Origin: Streptomyces macrolidinus
GTDB taxonomy: Bacteria > Actinomycetota > Actinomycetes > Streptomycetales > Streptomycetaceae
Assembly: GCF_023887685.1 (NCBI RefSeq)
Contig: NZ_JAMWMR010000004.1
Coordinates: 62,001-126,000, forward strand
Length of the DNA stretch: 64,000 bases
Direction: 5' to 3'
The position numbers and the translations under genes are program-made. Shown piece after piece: positions 41,770 through 50,380 of the stretch (position 1 is the stretch's first letter; each line of letters opens with the position of its first letter). Under the pieces are notes generated by a model. That model saw only the letters and a list, made by a program, of their open reading frames with translations, was not told where the DNA came from and ran no database searches.

Positions 41770-42264
41770 GTGAATCGCTTCGGTGGTCCCGGTGGGGACC
41801 TGGACCTGCCCAACGGTGGTACCGAGGTGTTCGTCGAAGTCATGATGTTCGCGGTCAGCGCGCTTGCTCAGGAACCGTGGGAGTACCGGTTCGCCGCGTT
41901 GATGGCCGCGCAGGACCAGAACATGGTCGGGCGCGGCTGCGTGGGCTTCGACCTGGACGAGGTCGCCTGGGGGAGTACGGCCGAGGAGCGGGCCGCCGTC
42001 CGGGACTTCGTCCTGCGTGTGGTGGACCTCGCGGCGCGGGAGTACCGGTGGGACGAACTGGGGTACGAACCGCCGTACGCCAAAGGCTACCTGGGCCGAT
42101 TCCGGACCATGGTCGAGGAGTTCGCCCCGGTCCGTGACGGAAGTGGCCCCGCGTGCACGACGGTCTTCCCCGGGCACGACGACGACGCGCTGGCGATGTG
42201 CGTCCGACACCGCGTGCTCGCTCTTGCGGAATGGGGCGGCTGCTGCGTGTTCTGCACACGCTGA
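41770..42264 (+). CDS. Conserved hypothetical protein
   Basis: A 164-aa soluble acidic protein (FGGPGGDLDLPNGGTEVFVEV at the start, WEYRFAALMAAQDQNMVGRGC, VGFDLDEVAWG, and a C-terminus with several Cys, GGCCVFCTR). I recognise it only as a recurrent Streptomyces hypothetical, without a functional assignment. Start GTG 41770 is the first codon before the conserved block; a ribosome site is weak (GGCAGG). The nearby decayed TPR gene suggests an accessory locus. Confidence 0.55.
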   Translation: MNRFGGPGGDLDLPNGGTEVFVEVMMFAVSALAQEPWEYRFAALMAAQDQNMVGRGCVGFDLDEVAWGSTAEERAAVRDFVLRVVDLAAREYRWDELGYEPPYAKGYLGRFRTMVEEFAPVRDGSGPACTTVFPGHDDDALAMCVRHRVLALAEWGGCCVFCTR

Positions 42265-42321
42265 GTGCTGCCGGGGTGGGTCTGATTTACAGCCTTAGAG
42301 GTGAGTGTCAAATTTGTAGGC

Positions 42322-42897
42322 ATGCCGAAGGTTCCCGCCTCCCAGGTCGTGCTCGACGCCGCCTACCGCTGCTTCTGTCGTAGCGGATATCGCCGTACCA
42401 CGGTCTCCGACATCGTCGAAGAGGCCCAGATGTCGCGCCCGACCGTCTACAAGTACATCGGGAGCAAGGAAGAGGCGATAGTCGAGGTCGTCCAGTCCCG
42501 GCTGGATCAGGCCGGTGCGGCGGCGCGCGCGGCGGCCGAGAGCGCGGACACGCCAGAGGAGAAGGTCCTCGCCGTGCTCATGGCGAAGCTGGAGGTCGCC
42601 ATCGAGCTGTGGCGCGACAGCCCCGCGCACGCCGGGGAACTGCTGTCGGCCGCAACCGCCCAGGCCCCCGGCCTGGTCACCGACTACACCGAGCGACTGG
42701 CCGAACTCCTCGCAGCGGCCCTGGCCGACGTCGCCCCCGCCGACACCGCGAAGCAGGCCGCCGCCGTCCTGCTCACCTTCACCTGCGGTCTGGAGGAGGA
42801 CCTGCGCGACGCCGACGCCGTACGCCGCGAACTCCGCGCCGGCGCGCAGATGATCACCCGCGGGGCGCTCGCCCGCCCCCTCCCCTCCCGGGCCTGA
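42322..42897 (+). CDS. TetR family transcriptional regulator
   Basis: A 191-aa regulator. HTH: QVVLDAAYRCFCRSGYRRTT, VSDIVEEAQMSRPTVYKYIGSKEEAI. The C-terminal domain is short and Ala-rich (LLAAALADVAPADTAKQAAAVLL). The start is uncertain: ATG 42322 gives the usual N-terminus, while GTG 42301 would add seven residues. The upstream region is relatively AT-rich (TTTACA at 42291, then GTGTCAAATTTG), with an imperfect dyad that may be its own operator. The next gene, an alpha/beta hydrolase, begins 38 bp downstream on the same strand, so the two probably form an operon. Confidence 0.87.
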   Translation: MPKVPASQVVLDAAYRCFCRSGYRRTTVSDIVEEAQMSRPTVYKYIGSKEEAIVEVVQSRLDQAGAAARAAAESADTPEEKVLAVLMAKLEVAIELWRDSPAHAGELLSAATAQAPGLVTDYTERLAELLAAALADVAPADTAKQAAAVLLTFTCGLEEDLRDADAVRRELRAGAQMITRGALARPLPSRA

Positions 42898-42935
42898 ACA
42901 CCGGTACCGGCAGGCTACACACGAAAGACACCACC

Positions 42936-43901
42936 ATGACCAGCACCGCCCCCACCTCCTACCGCGATCAGCAGGCATGGCGCGACCTCCAGCAGTTCCT
43001 GCCCTCCCGGCTGCGTCTGACCGACGCCACCGCGCCCGAGGAGGAGTTCTGGAACTGGCGCGGCCACCGCGTTCACCTGGATCGCTACCGCAACCCGGAG
43101 GCGAAGGCCAAGGTGGTCCTGCACCATGGGGTCGGCACCAACGGCCGCCAGATGTCTCTGGTGTTGGGCGCACCGCTGGCGAAGCGCGGCTTCGAGACCG
43201 TCGCGCTGGACAACCTCGGCTACGGCCTCACCAAGGTCCGGCCCGGCGCCACCCCTTCCTACGACGACTGGGTCGACCTGGTCGTGGACTTCCTCGCCTT
43301 CGAACAGTCCCGCGACGACCGCCCGATCGTGCTCTACGGCCTGAGCGCGGGCGGCATGCTCACCTACCACGTCGCCGCCAAGGCGCCCCGCGGCACCCTT
43401 GCCGGTATCGTCGGCATGACCTTCCTCGACCAGCGCGATCAGCGAGTACGCGACGAGACCGCCCACGACAAGCTGACCTCGCGCGTGGGCGTCCCCTTCT
43501 TTCACCTGCTGGCCAGGACTCCCGGGGCCCGTCTGAAGTACCCCATGACACTCGCCTCCAAGATGTCGGCCCTCGCCAACGACCCGGCCGCGCTCAAGGT
43601 GATGCTGAAGGACCGCACCTCGGCAGGCAACTGGGTCAGCGTCCGCTTCCTGGACCGCTACGGCAGCTACACCCCGGCCGTCGAGCCCGAGAACTTCGAC
43701 GCCTGCCCTGTCCTGCTCACCCAGCCCGCCGAGGACCGCTGGACCCCACTCCACCTGAGCAGGCCCTTCCTGTCCCGCATCACGGAAGTCCCCGTAGACA
43801 TCGTCATGCTCGAAGGCGCAGGCCACTACCCGCTCGAAGAGCCCGGCCTCCAGCAGATGCAGGACACCATCGCCGACTTCGTCACCAGGCACACCACCTG
43901 A
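42936..43901 (+). CDS. Alpha/beta hydrolase
   Basis: A 321-aa hydrolase. KVVLHHGVGTNGRQMSLV is the oxyanion-loop region, LYGLSAGGMLTYHVA the nucleophile elbow, the acid is in LLTQPAEDRWTPL, and the catalytic His in LEGAGHYPLEEPGL. It resembles lysophospholipase/monoglyceride-lipase-like enzymes more than the hydrolase at 36686. The ATG at 42936 has only GAAAG upstream. Cotranscription with the TetR gene is likely; this is the second TetR-hydrolase pair in the accessory region. Substrate unknown. Confidence 0.85.
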   Translation: MTSTAPTSYRDQQAWRDLQQFLPSRLRLTDATAPEEEFWNWRGHRVHLDRYRNPEAKAKVVLHHGVGTNGRQMSLVLGAPLAKRGFETVALDNLGYGLTKVRPGATPSYDDWVDLVVDFLAFEQSRDDRPIVLYGLSAGGMLTYHVAAKAPRGTLAGIVGMTFLDQRDQRVRDETAHDKLTSRVGVPFFHLLARTPGARLKYPMTLASKMSALANDPAALKVMLKDRTSAGNWVSVRFLDRYGSYTPAVEPENFDACPVLLTQPAEDRWTPLHLSRPFLSRITEVPVDIVMLEGAGHYPLEEPGLQQMQDTIADFVTRHTT

Positions 43902-44044
43902 CCTCGGCTCTACCGGACGGACGCTGCGTCTTGAGGCCGCTCGTAGGCGGCTGAGGCCGGAGGACATCGAAGACTGGTGACCAGTAGGAGTGTTCGGGCA
44001 TACAACGGCAACGCTCGCTGGAGCGGCCGTGCCGGTCGAAGACG

Positions 44045-44743
44045 TCAGTGAAGGAGAAGTGGTACCACCACGATCGCGATGAGGTCCACGCAGAAGTGCG
44101 TCACGATCGGTGCCACAAGGCTGTGCCGCCACACGTAGACAAGGGCGAAGATCATGCCCGTCGCGCCGACCGTCAGTACTCCCGCGACGCCTTGGTAGCC
44201 GTGGCCGATGGAGAAGAGCGCCGATGACAGCAGCATGGCCCAAGTGCGGCTGCGGAGAACCCTGGTGAGCCGCGAGATCAGATACCCGCGGAAGATCGTC
44301 TCTTCGGCGATCGCGACCACCGTGACGAGTACGACGGCGAGCAGCAGGTCGGCGACATGCGGTGCGGGCAGCAGGCCTGTGGCGGGTGTCCGCGGCCCGG
44401 GCAGGCCCGCCGCTCGCAGTACGGCGTTCAGCACTTGCATGCCGACCAGCACCGGTGCCGTGAGAAGGATCCCCACCATGGTCTCCCGCCCGACGGTGCC
44501 GCGGACCCAGCCGACGGTGGTGACAGGCTGCCGGCCACGGGAGAGCAGAAGCAGGATCAGGGCGACCAGACCCACATCGCGCAGGATCGTCGAGGCGGCG
44601 ATCAACGGGAACGACAGGGGGCTCTGGCCGGCGGCCGTGAAGAACGACAACGCCATCGACGGCACGATCAGCAGGAGGAAGACGCCCGTCTCGGCCAGCT
44701 CCTGGCGGCGGGTGAGGACACCGGCCGACGCCCCATCCTGCAT
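44045..44743 (-). CDS. CPBP family intramembrane metalloprotease
   Basis: A 232-aa polytopic membrane protease (Abi/CAAX-like). Eight hydrophobic segments are visible, beginning with GVFLLLIVPSMALSFF. The metal site is made by AIAEETIFRGYLISRL (EExxxR), SIGHGYQGVAGVL and VTHFCVDLIAI. Bacterial CPBP proteins are linked to bacteriocin self-immunity, but most have unknown substrates. The ATG at 44743 lies in a 143-bp gap from the multicopper oxidase stop, on the same strand; no strong ribosome site is seen. Confidence 0.85.
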   Translation of the reverse strand: MQDGASAGVLTRRQELAETGVFLLLIVPSMALSFFTAAGQSPLSFPLIAASTILRDVGLVALILLLLSRGRQPVTTVGWVRGTVGRETMVGILLTAPVLVGMQVLNAVLRAAGLPGPRTPATGLLPAPHVADLLLAVVLVTVVAIAEETIFRGYLISRLTRVLRSRTWAMLLSSALFSIGHGYQGVAGVLTVGATGMIFALVYVWRHSLVAPIVTHFCVDLIAIVVVPLLLH

Positions 44744-44886
44744 GCGGACTCCCCGTCTGTACGTTCCGGCCCGTGGACCGACGCGGCCCCGCAGCGGAGC
44801 CGCAGCGCCCGGCCCGGCACCGGACTGCCCCGTTCGCCCGTGCGGACGCCTCCGGTCTCACTGCCGCGCATGGTGCGACGAGGCCG

Positions 44887-46398
44887 TCAGGAGCAGCGCA
44901 GCAGGATCATGAACCCGTAGTCCATGTGGAGTTGCTGGTGGCAGTGGAACAGGGACAGTCCTGGCTGGTCGGCGGTGAAGTCGAAATCGAGGGCCTGGTA
45001 GCTGCCCAGCATGACGACGTCCTTGTGCAAGCCGTGCGTGGGGGTGCCTGCGATGTGGGTGACTTCGAAGGTGTGGCGGTGCAGGTGCAGAGGGTGGATG
45101 TCGTCGGTGGCGTTGCGGAACCGCATTCGGTACCGCTTGCCGTGCTCGACGTCCAGCACCGGCTTGTTGGTGTCCATGGAGAAGGGGACACCATTGAGGG
45201 TCCAGATGTTGAACCCCTTGTCGGCGGCGTTCCGCTTCTCCACCAGCAGGTCGATCGTGTGGTCCGGCCGCTGGGTGGTGGCGGCGGTGGCGGTGCCGGG
45301 ACGGGCGAACGTGCGGTAGTCCCAGGTGAATGGGGGTGGCGCGATCCACTGCGGGGGGCCGCTGCGGCCGGCGTACTCGACCACGGTGCCCATGCCGTTC
45401 TTCCGGTCGTCGTCGGACAGGTCTCCCAGCACCCACACGCCCGGATGCTTCATCTCCACCAGAGCCGAGACGCGTTCCGCGGTGCCGATCCACAACACCG
45501 GCACCTCGGCCTGGCGAGGCACCGGATTGCCGTCGAGCGCCACCACCTTGAAGGTGTGGCCGGGCAGGGCGAGGCTGCGGATCTCGCTGGCGCTGGCGTT
45601 CAGAACATGGAACAGCACGCGCTGTCCGGACTTGACCCTGATCGGCTGACCGTGGCCCAGTTTGCGGCCGTTGACGCTGAAGACGCGGTAGCCGACTTCG
45701 TAGCCGTGCGGCATGCCGTGGGCCAGCGAGTCGGCCATCGCCTTCTCGCCTCTGCGCTTCAGGTCCGGCACGGGGGAGCCGGCCAGGAAGTGCTGGGCCA
45801 TGTCACCGCCGTGGCCGAGTGAGGGCTCGAACTCCTTCAGGGTCAGGAACACTTCCTGGTCGTAGGCGCCGGGGTCGGCTTTCGGCTCGATGTAGACCGG
45901 GCCCGCCTGGCCGGTGTACGTGCTCCGGGTCAGGTCACCGTGTGCTGCCACATGGGTGTGGTAGAAGCGGAACCCTGCCGGTCCGGGAGTGAAGGACAGA
46001 CGGCGCATCCCGTGCGCGGGGATGAAGGGAGTGCCCTCCTCAAAAGCCCCGTCCACTTCGGCGGGAACCACCTGGCCGTGCCAGTGCAACAACTCCGGGA
46101 CGTTGGTGTCGTTGTGTACGTCGACCACGACCGGGCGGTCCTCGGTGAACCGCAGCAGCGGACCGGGGAACTGCCCGTTGTACGTCGTGGTGGAGACGAC
46201 CGTGTCCGGCGACAGCTCGATACGCCCGGTTGCGATCCGCACCGTGTAGTCCGCCTTACCCGAAGGCGAAGGCGAAGACGAAGGAGCGGCAGCGCCGGAC
46301 GGCGCCCTGGAATCGCAGGCGGTGACCACACCGGCGCTCGACCCGGCCAGCAAGGACGCCCCGCCCAGTCTGAGGGCAGCGCGACGGGAGATCGGCAT
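44887..46398 (-). CDS. Multicopper oxidase, exported (Tat signal with lipobox)
   Basis: A 503-aa three-domain copper oxidase. The N-terminus has both a twin-arginine motif (SRRAALRLGG) and a lipobox-like GVVTACDS, so it is a probable Tat-exported lipoprotein. All four copper motifs are visible: LHWHGQ, FYHTHVAAHGD, HPLHLHRHTFEV, and FHCHQQLHMDYGFM with the axial Met. Such enzymes oxidise phenols or Cu(I)/Mn(II) and reduce O2 to water. ATG 46398 has a GGGAG ribosome site. Two dyads upstream (46452-46494) look like regulatory sites; no copper sensor gene is adjacent. Confidence 0.9.
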   Translation of the reverse strand: MPISRRAALRLGGASLLAGSSAGVVTACDSRAPSGAAAPSSSPSPSGKADYTVRIATGRIELSPDTVVSTTTYNGQFPGPLLRFTEDRPVVVDVHNDTNVPELLHWHGQVVPAEVDGAFEEGTPFIPAHGMRRLSFTPGPAGFRFYHTHVAAHGDLTRSTYTGQAGPVYIEPKADPGAYDQEVFLTLKEFEPSLGHGGDMAQHFLAGSPVPDLKRRGEKAMADSLAHGMPHGYEVGYRVFSVNGRKLGHGQPIRVKSGQRVLFHVLNASASEIRSLALPGHTFKVVALDGNPVPRQAEVPVLWIGTAERVSALVEMKHPGVWVLGDLSDDDRKNGMGTVVEYAGRSGPPQWIAPPPFTWDYRTFARPGTATAATTQRPDHTIDLLVEKRNAADKGFNIWTLNGVPFSMDTNKPVLDVEHGKRYRMRFRNATDDIHPLHLHRHTFEVTHIAGTPTHGLHKDVVMLGSYQALDFDFTADQPGLSLFHCHQQLHMDYGFMILLRCS

Positions 46399-46451
46399 GG
46401 CTCTGCTCCCTTCCCCGTTCCTGCGGAAGCGGGTCGATCCACCATTCGGGA

Positions 46452-46494
46452 AGTCAGTACGCGTGACTGATTCGCTACGCTCTGTAAGCGTAGC
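46452..46494. promoter_or_regulatory. Two dyads upstream of the multicopper oxidase
   Basis: AGTCA-N7-TGACT at 46452-46468 and GCTACGCT-CTGTA-AGCGTAGC at 46474-46494 (8-bp perfect arms, 5-base spacer). They lie 54-96 bp upstream of the start codon, where an operator or activator site would be. The second has the size of a TetR- or MerR-type site. Confidence 0.6.
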
Positions 46495-46612
46495 TTGTCT
46501 GCGGACGGGGCGCCTCGTGGGTGTGGCGGCGCGATCCGTACGTCTGTCCGAATGGGTGGATCGACCTGCCTTGCGTGCTTCAGCCGTCAATAGTTCCGTT
46601 CACCGTTCCCGT

Positions 46613-47068
46613 TCAGTGGACGCAGAGCTCGTTGCCTTCCGGGTCCTGCATCACGACGGAGAAGGAACCCGAGTTCTCCGAGTCCTCGATGCGCAGCGCG
46701 GACGCGCCCGCGCTCTCCAGGCGCTTCATCTCGGCGAGTACTCGCTCCTTGCGAGTGGCGAAGGGGACGCTTCGCCCTCCGCTCACTCCCAGATCGAGGT
46801 GCAGTCGGTTCTTGACGCCTTTCGGCTCGGGCACCTGCTGGAACCAGATCCGCGGGCCGGCACCTCGCGGATCGATGACGGAGTCGCTGCAGTCACCTTC
46901 ACCCAACTCCTCCTCGGGCACGCCTTGGTCCAGCCAGTGGGCGCGCCAAGTCGCGAACGGCGCGGGCGGCGGCTCGACTTCGTACCCCAGCGCGGCGGCC
47001 CAGAACGCCGCGAGCCGCTCCGGATCAGTGCAGTCGATGGTCAACTGGAGCTTGAGATCGGTGATCAT
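46613..47068 (-). CDS. VOC family protein (glyoxalase/bleomycin-resistance fold)
   Basis: A 151-aa protein of the vicinal-oxygen-chelate superfamily, actinobacterial 'glyoxalase-like' (DUF/Glyoxalase_6) type. ITDLKLQLTIDCTDPERLAAFW starts the first beta-alpha-beta unit, WFQQVPEPKGVKNRLHLDLGV the middle, and FSVVMQDPEGNELCVH the end with the metal-ligand Glu region. No substrate can be named. The ATG at 47068 begins the conserved strand directly. Not clearly linked to its neighbours. Confidence 0.83.
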   Translation of the reverse strand: MITDLKLQLTIDCTDPERLAAFWAAALGYEVEPPPAPFATWRAHWLDQGVPEEELGEGDCSDSVIDPRGAGPRIWFQQVPEPKGVKNRLHLDLGVSGGRSVPFATRKERVLAEMKRLESAGASALRIEDSENSGSFSVVMQDPEGNELCVH

Positions 47069-47186
47069 CGGCCAACTGTAGTGGCTGGGAAAGGTGCCGG
47101 CTCCGGCCCGGTGGGCTCAAAAGGTGGGTACCGCCCTGTCGTCGACGTGCCGGTACCCGCTATGACGTCCGGGTGAAACGCCTGGC

Positions 47187-48053
47187 TCAGGCGGGTTCAG
47201 GGCGCAGGAAGGCTTCCGCGTTGCGTGTGCACCAGTCGGCGAAGGTGTGCGGCTTGCGTCCGAGCAGTCGTTCCACGGTGTCCGTCCGGAACCCCACGGT
47301 GTCGGCACGCATGAGAGTGAAGCCCTCCGTGATGGCGTCGGCGAGTGCCTGGGGTGCTCCGTCGGGGAAGCGGGATCGTACGATATCGGCCGGTGTGGCC
47401 GCTTCCCGGACCTCGATGTCGCGGCCGATCGTCTCGGAGATGGTCCTGACCTGTTCGGCGATGGTGACTGTTTCGTCGCCGGTGAGGACGTACTCCTTGT
47501 CCTGGTGGCCGTCCTCGACCAGGGCGAGGGCGGCCACCGCGGCGATGTCCGCAGGGTCGATCGGCGCGTAGCGGCCCGGGCCGACCGGGTCGAGGACGTG
47601 GTTTCCCTCGCGGATGGTGGGCAGCCAGTCGAGGGCGTTCGTCATGAAGCCGCCGGGCTGCAGGAGTGTGGTGGGTATGCCGGACGCGCGGATGATCTTC
47701 TCGCGTTCGTGGTGCCAGCGTCCCATGGCCGGTATCGGGTCGAGGGTGACATGGAGCGAGGACACGTTCACGATGTGGTCCACCCCGGCGGCCTCGGCAG
47801 CGGCGATCGCGGCGGCGGTGTGGTCGGTGCCGATGCCCTGCGTGAGCAGGAAGAGTCTGTCGACGCCGACGAAGGCGGGGGCCAGTGTCGCGGGGTCCCC
47901 CAAGTCGCCGACGGCGCGTTCGGCGCGCTCGGGCAGACGCGCGGCGCGGGCGGGATCACGGACGAGCAAGCGTAACTCCGCGCCCTTCGCGTCGAGTTCG
48001 CGGGTGAGTTCGCGACCGATGTTTCCGGTGGCTCCGGTGACAAGTATCATCAT
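47187..48053 (-). CDS. NmrA-like NAD(P)H-binding protein / NAD(P)-dependent oxidoreductase
   Basis: A 288-aa atypical SDR. ILVTGATGNIGRELTREL is the glycine-rich motif and VNVSSLHVTLDPIPAMGRWHHERE the region where the active-site Tyr is replaced in NmrA/QorB-like proteins. LLQPGGFMTNALDWL and GRYAPIDPADIAAVAALAL follow. Members sense or reduce with NAD(P)H, for example quinone reductase QorB. MMILV start at 48053. It is divergent from a MarR gene, with a CTAGCG/CGCTAG dyad between, a common redox-responsive pair. Confidence 0.85.
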   Translation of the reverse strand: MMILVTGATGNIGRELTRELDAKGAELRLLVRDPARAARLPERAERAVGDLGDPATLAPAFVGVDRLFLLTQGIGTDHTAAAIAAAEAAGVDHIVNVSSLHVTLDPIPAMGRWHHEREKIIRASGIPTTLLQPGGFMTNALDWLPTIREGNHVLDPVGPGRYAPIDPADIAAVAALALVEDGHQDKEYVLTGDETVTIAEQVRTISETIGRDIEVREAATPADIVRSRFPDGAPQALADAITEGFTLMRADTVGFRTDTVERLLGRKPHTFADWCTRNAEAFLRPEPA

Positions 48054-48076
48054 GACTCCTCAAAGTCGTTTGCCGC

Positions 48077-48100
48077 CTAGCGAGTTGAGAAGAACGCTAG
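48077..48100. promoter_or_regulatory. CTAGCG-N12-CGCTAG inverted repeat
   Basis: A perfect 6-bp inverted repeat in the NmrA/MarR divergent space, candidate MarR operator. A nearby GATTAGCCG (48110-48118) shares the TAGC element. Confidence 0.5.
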
Positions 48101-48175
48101 CCGGTGAATGATTAGCCGTCAATCGATGTGCGTGCGGTTCGGGCACGCACTCTCACGCATCACCGAAGGGCCGCG

Positions 48176-48619
48176 ATGTCAGAGTTCCTGGACCTGCACG
48201 GCAGAACGTCGAAAGTGCTCCGGTCTCTGGCGGACGCGGCCATGCGACGCCATGGGCTGCACGTCGGACAGAACCACCTGCTCGCCGTGTTGTGGGAGCG
48301 GGACGGCAGTACGCCGGGTGAGGTCGCCGCCGCGCTGAACGTCACGACGCCCACCATCGTCAAGATGGCCGACAGGATGACCTCGGCCGGGCTGCTCACT
48401 CGTCGCCGCGACGACCGGGACAACCGCCTCGTCCGGCTCTGGCTCACCGACGTGGGGCGTGCGCTGCGGCAACCGGTCGAGGCGGAACGGCGGTTGATCG
48501 AGGAGAAGGTCACCGCGGATCTCACCGAGGCCGAACGCGAATCCCTCCTGAACGCCCTGGCGAAGGTCCACCGGGCGGCGAGCGAACTGCTGAACGAACC
48601 GATCGACTACTCGTCCTGA
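48176..48619 (+). CDS. MarR family transcriptional regulator
   Basis: A 147-aa winged-helix regulator. The core is SRTSKVLRSLADAAMRRHGLHVGQNHLLAVLWERDG-like (here LHGRTSKVLRSL and LHVGQNHLLAVLWE), TPGEVAAALNVTTPTIVKMADRM, and the wing LTRRRDDRDNRLVRLWLT. The ATG at 48176 follows GAAGGG. Divergent from the NmrA-like gene, which it probably represses. MarR proteins respond to phenolic or oxidative signals. Confidence 0.9.
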   Translation: MSEFLDLHGRTSKVLRSLADAAMRRHGLHVGQNHLLAVLWERDGSTPGEVAAALNVTTPTIVKMADRMTSAGLLTRRRDDRDNRLVRLWLTDVGRALRQPVEAERRLIEEKVTADLTEAERESLLNALAKVHRAASELLNEPIDYSS

Positions 48620-48694
48620 CCGGACGGAGCGCCTCCCGCGCGAATCCACATATCCGCTCTCGCCCCACGGCCCACCGTGGCCCCATCGGCACCG

Positions 48695-49065
48695 TCACCG
48701 AGCACGTTTCACCCGCATCAGCAGCGGAATCGCGGCCAGTTGCAACACGTAGGCGGCGGCGATCCGGCCCATGGCGGCCTGGAAGATCCAGAAGGCGCGC
48801 GGGATGCCCCGCCGGTCCGGAACACGCTTGCTGCTCCCGCCCCGCGCGGTCCCGTGCCGCACGCCGAGGACCGGAGCTCGCCCGCGGAGCGCCGCCGGAA
48901 GCCCTCCAGGGTTTCGACGGTGGTGGTCTTCCTCGCGCCGTTGGGGCCGAGCAGGGCGAAGATCTCTCCGCGGTGGATGTCCGGTTCGACGCCTCGAAGC
49001 ACCTCGGTGCTGCCGTACGACACCAGCAACTCCCGTGCGAAGACGGCCGGTTGGCCACGGATCAC
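48695..49065 (-). pseudogene. ABC transporter remnant: ATPase N-terminus joined to a permease C-terminus
   Basis: From about 49065 downwards, FARELLVSYGSTEVLRGVEPDIH and GEIFALLGPNGARKTTTVETLEGFRRRSAGE read as the start of a drug-type ABC ATPase, but Walker A is GPNGARKTT instead of GAGKTT. Homology then stops near 48850. In another frame, ending at 48695, the sequence reads AFWIFQAAMGRIAAAYVLQL then AAIPLLMRVKRAR, a permease-like C-terminus. A deletion has fused two genes of a transporter operon, with a frame change, leaving no Walker B or signature motif. The frame is open upstream to 49200 without similarity. Confidence 0.65.
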
Positions 49066-49221
49066 GACCTCAAGCGGGACTTCGTCCCCGAGCGGGTCAC
49101 CGATGAAGTACGCGTCGTGCTTCGCAGCCGTGCGGCCACCAACCTCCTGTGCCGTGACCGCGACGCTGCCTGTGCACAGGAAGGTCGTGCCGGACCGCAC
49201 CCGCCCTCGGTCCGCAGGCGG

Positions 49222-49578
49222 TCACGGCCGCAGCAGCCGAGCCTGTGGGTCGTAGCAGACGAGCCCCATCGCTGCAGCGAGATCGGCGGCGTAGGCCGAA
49301 GCCTCCTCGGCCATGCTGTGCCGCATCGGGAGACAGATGAACGGCCCGGACGCCTCTCCGATCAACGGCCCTGTCGACCAAGGGGAGTTGTCCTCCTCGT
49401 CCTCCGTGAGATCCTCCCATCGCGCCAAGAGCCCGGCAACGTACTCCGCGATACGCGGTGACGGCGGAATCTCTTCCTCCGTGTCGATGTAGCAGTCGTA
49501 CAGCCGGGTGAGGACCTCGCCCGCGACCACATCGTCAGCGGGCTTGCTGCCTTCCCATACCGCCAGGTCGTAGCTCAT
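49222..49578 (-). CDS. Conserved hypothetical protein
   Basis: A 118-aa acidic protein (SYDLAVWEGSKPADDVVAGEV, YVAGLLARWEDLTEDEEDN, SPWSTGPLIGEASGPFICL, then EEASAYAADLAAAMGLVCYDPQARLLRP in parts). It is a frequent Streptomyces family without assigned role. The compact acidic alpha/beta character resembles some immunity or SMI1-like proteins, but this is only a suggestion. The ATG at 49578 is the natural start. Confidence 0.65.
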   Translation of the reverse strand: MSYDLAVWEGSKPADDVVAGEVLTRLYDCYIDTEEEIPPSPRIAEYVAGLLARWEDLTEDEEDNSPWSTGPLIGEASGPFICLPMRHSMAEEASAYAADLAAAMGLVCYDPQARLLRP

Positions 49579-50101
49579 GGCCGAACTGTGCCACACCCTG
49601 CTGACAGCACCGCTCAGCGCCGATCGGCAGGCCAACTGCCCGACCATCGGGACTTCGACAGCCTGTAGCGACCCCTGGTGCGGTGCATCGCGCGATGTCC
49701 TCGCGGTCGGGAAGGGCCGGCGGACCGGGCTTCTTTTGTTGACACGCTTATGGATCTTCAGGGGGCAGGCGGGAGGCACGTGACGGATACACAGACAGGT
49801 ACGGAAGTCTGTGCGAGCATATGCGGATTCGCAGATTCACCCGACATGTCCCGTTTTGGCGACCACTTTTGATCGAGTGTCACTGTTTGCGAGCGGGGCT
49901 CTCTGGATATGCCCGGCCGTGTGGTGGTGGGCACCCATACCCATGACGCTACTTTCTGGCACCGCTCCGCTGCACCAGGTAGTAGCGTCCTGCTTCCGGC
50001 GTCTTCTGCCGGACGGCAAAGACCCCGGCTCTCATGGTTGGTAGCCCGCGTGCCGGGGTCTTGTCGCTCACAACGCCAGCCCGACACGAGGGAGATCCCT
50101 G
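49579..50101. other. Divergent intergenic region with a structured leader
   Basis: About 520 bp. The first half is AT-richer than average, with TTGACA at 49739-49744 but no clear matching -10 box. The second half holds a set of inverted repeats (see 49945-50062) upstream of the 92-aa gene. I see no coding frame. Confidence 0.5.
49945..50062 (+). promoter_or_regulatory. Three consecutive hairpins, candidate structured 5' leader
   Basis: Stem 1: GACGCTACT 49945-49953 with AGTAGCGTC 49981-49989 (9 bp, perfect). Stem 2: CCGGC 49996-50000 with GCCGG 50008-50012. Stem 3: AAGACCCCGGC 50019-50029 with GCCGGGGTCTT 50052-50062 (11 bp, perfect). They end 39 bases before ATG 50102. The order suggests an attenuator or a terminator-like leader, or a small RNA. 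Confidence 0.55.
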
Positions 50102-50380
50102 ATGCCGCTACGCCGACGCCCAACTCGGCTTCCCGCAGGCGCGAACGCACTCGCGAAACCGAGCCGCGAACGTATCATCCCGTCACCGCCTCCAGCTCAA
50201 ACCCCGGTGTGGCATGTCAAGGCTGTCATGCTCCGCGGGAGCCTGCCTGTCGCCGCGATCTGCCTCTTCCTGCTCGCGATCCCGGGCGCTCTGCCGTCGC
50301 GTGTACTGCCCATGGTCGCCCTCTTTCTGACGGCCGCTCACAAGTCTGTGCTGGTCCACCAGTGGATTCGCCGCCGCTGA
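50102..50380 (+). CDS. Small basic protein with one or two hydrophobic segments
   Basis: A 92-aa protein: basic, Pro-rich first half (MPLRRRPTRLPAGANALAKP) and a hydrophobic second half (LPVAAICLFLLAIPGALP, VLPMVALFLTAAHKSVLV). GAGGGAG seven bases before ATG 50102 is a good ribosome site. No family recognised. It lies behind the structured leader and 122 bp upstream of an XRE gene, so the three genes 50102-51905 may be one unit. Moderate confidence that it is real. Confidence 0.5.
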   Translation: MPLRRRPTRLPAGANALAKPSRERIIPSPPPAQTPVWHVKAVMLRGSLPVAAICLFLLAIPGALPSRVLPMVALFLTAAHKSVLVHQWIRRR

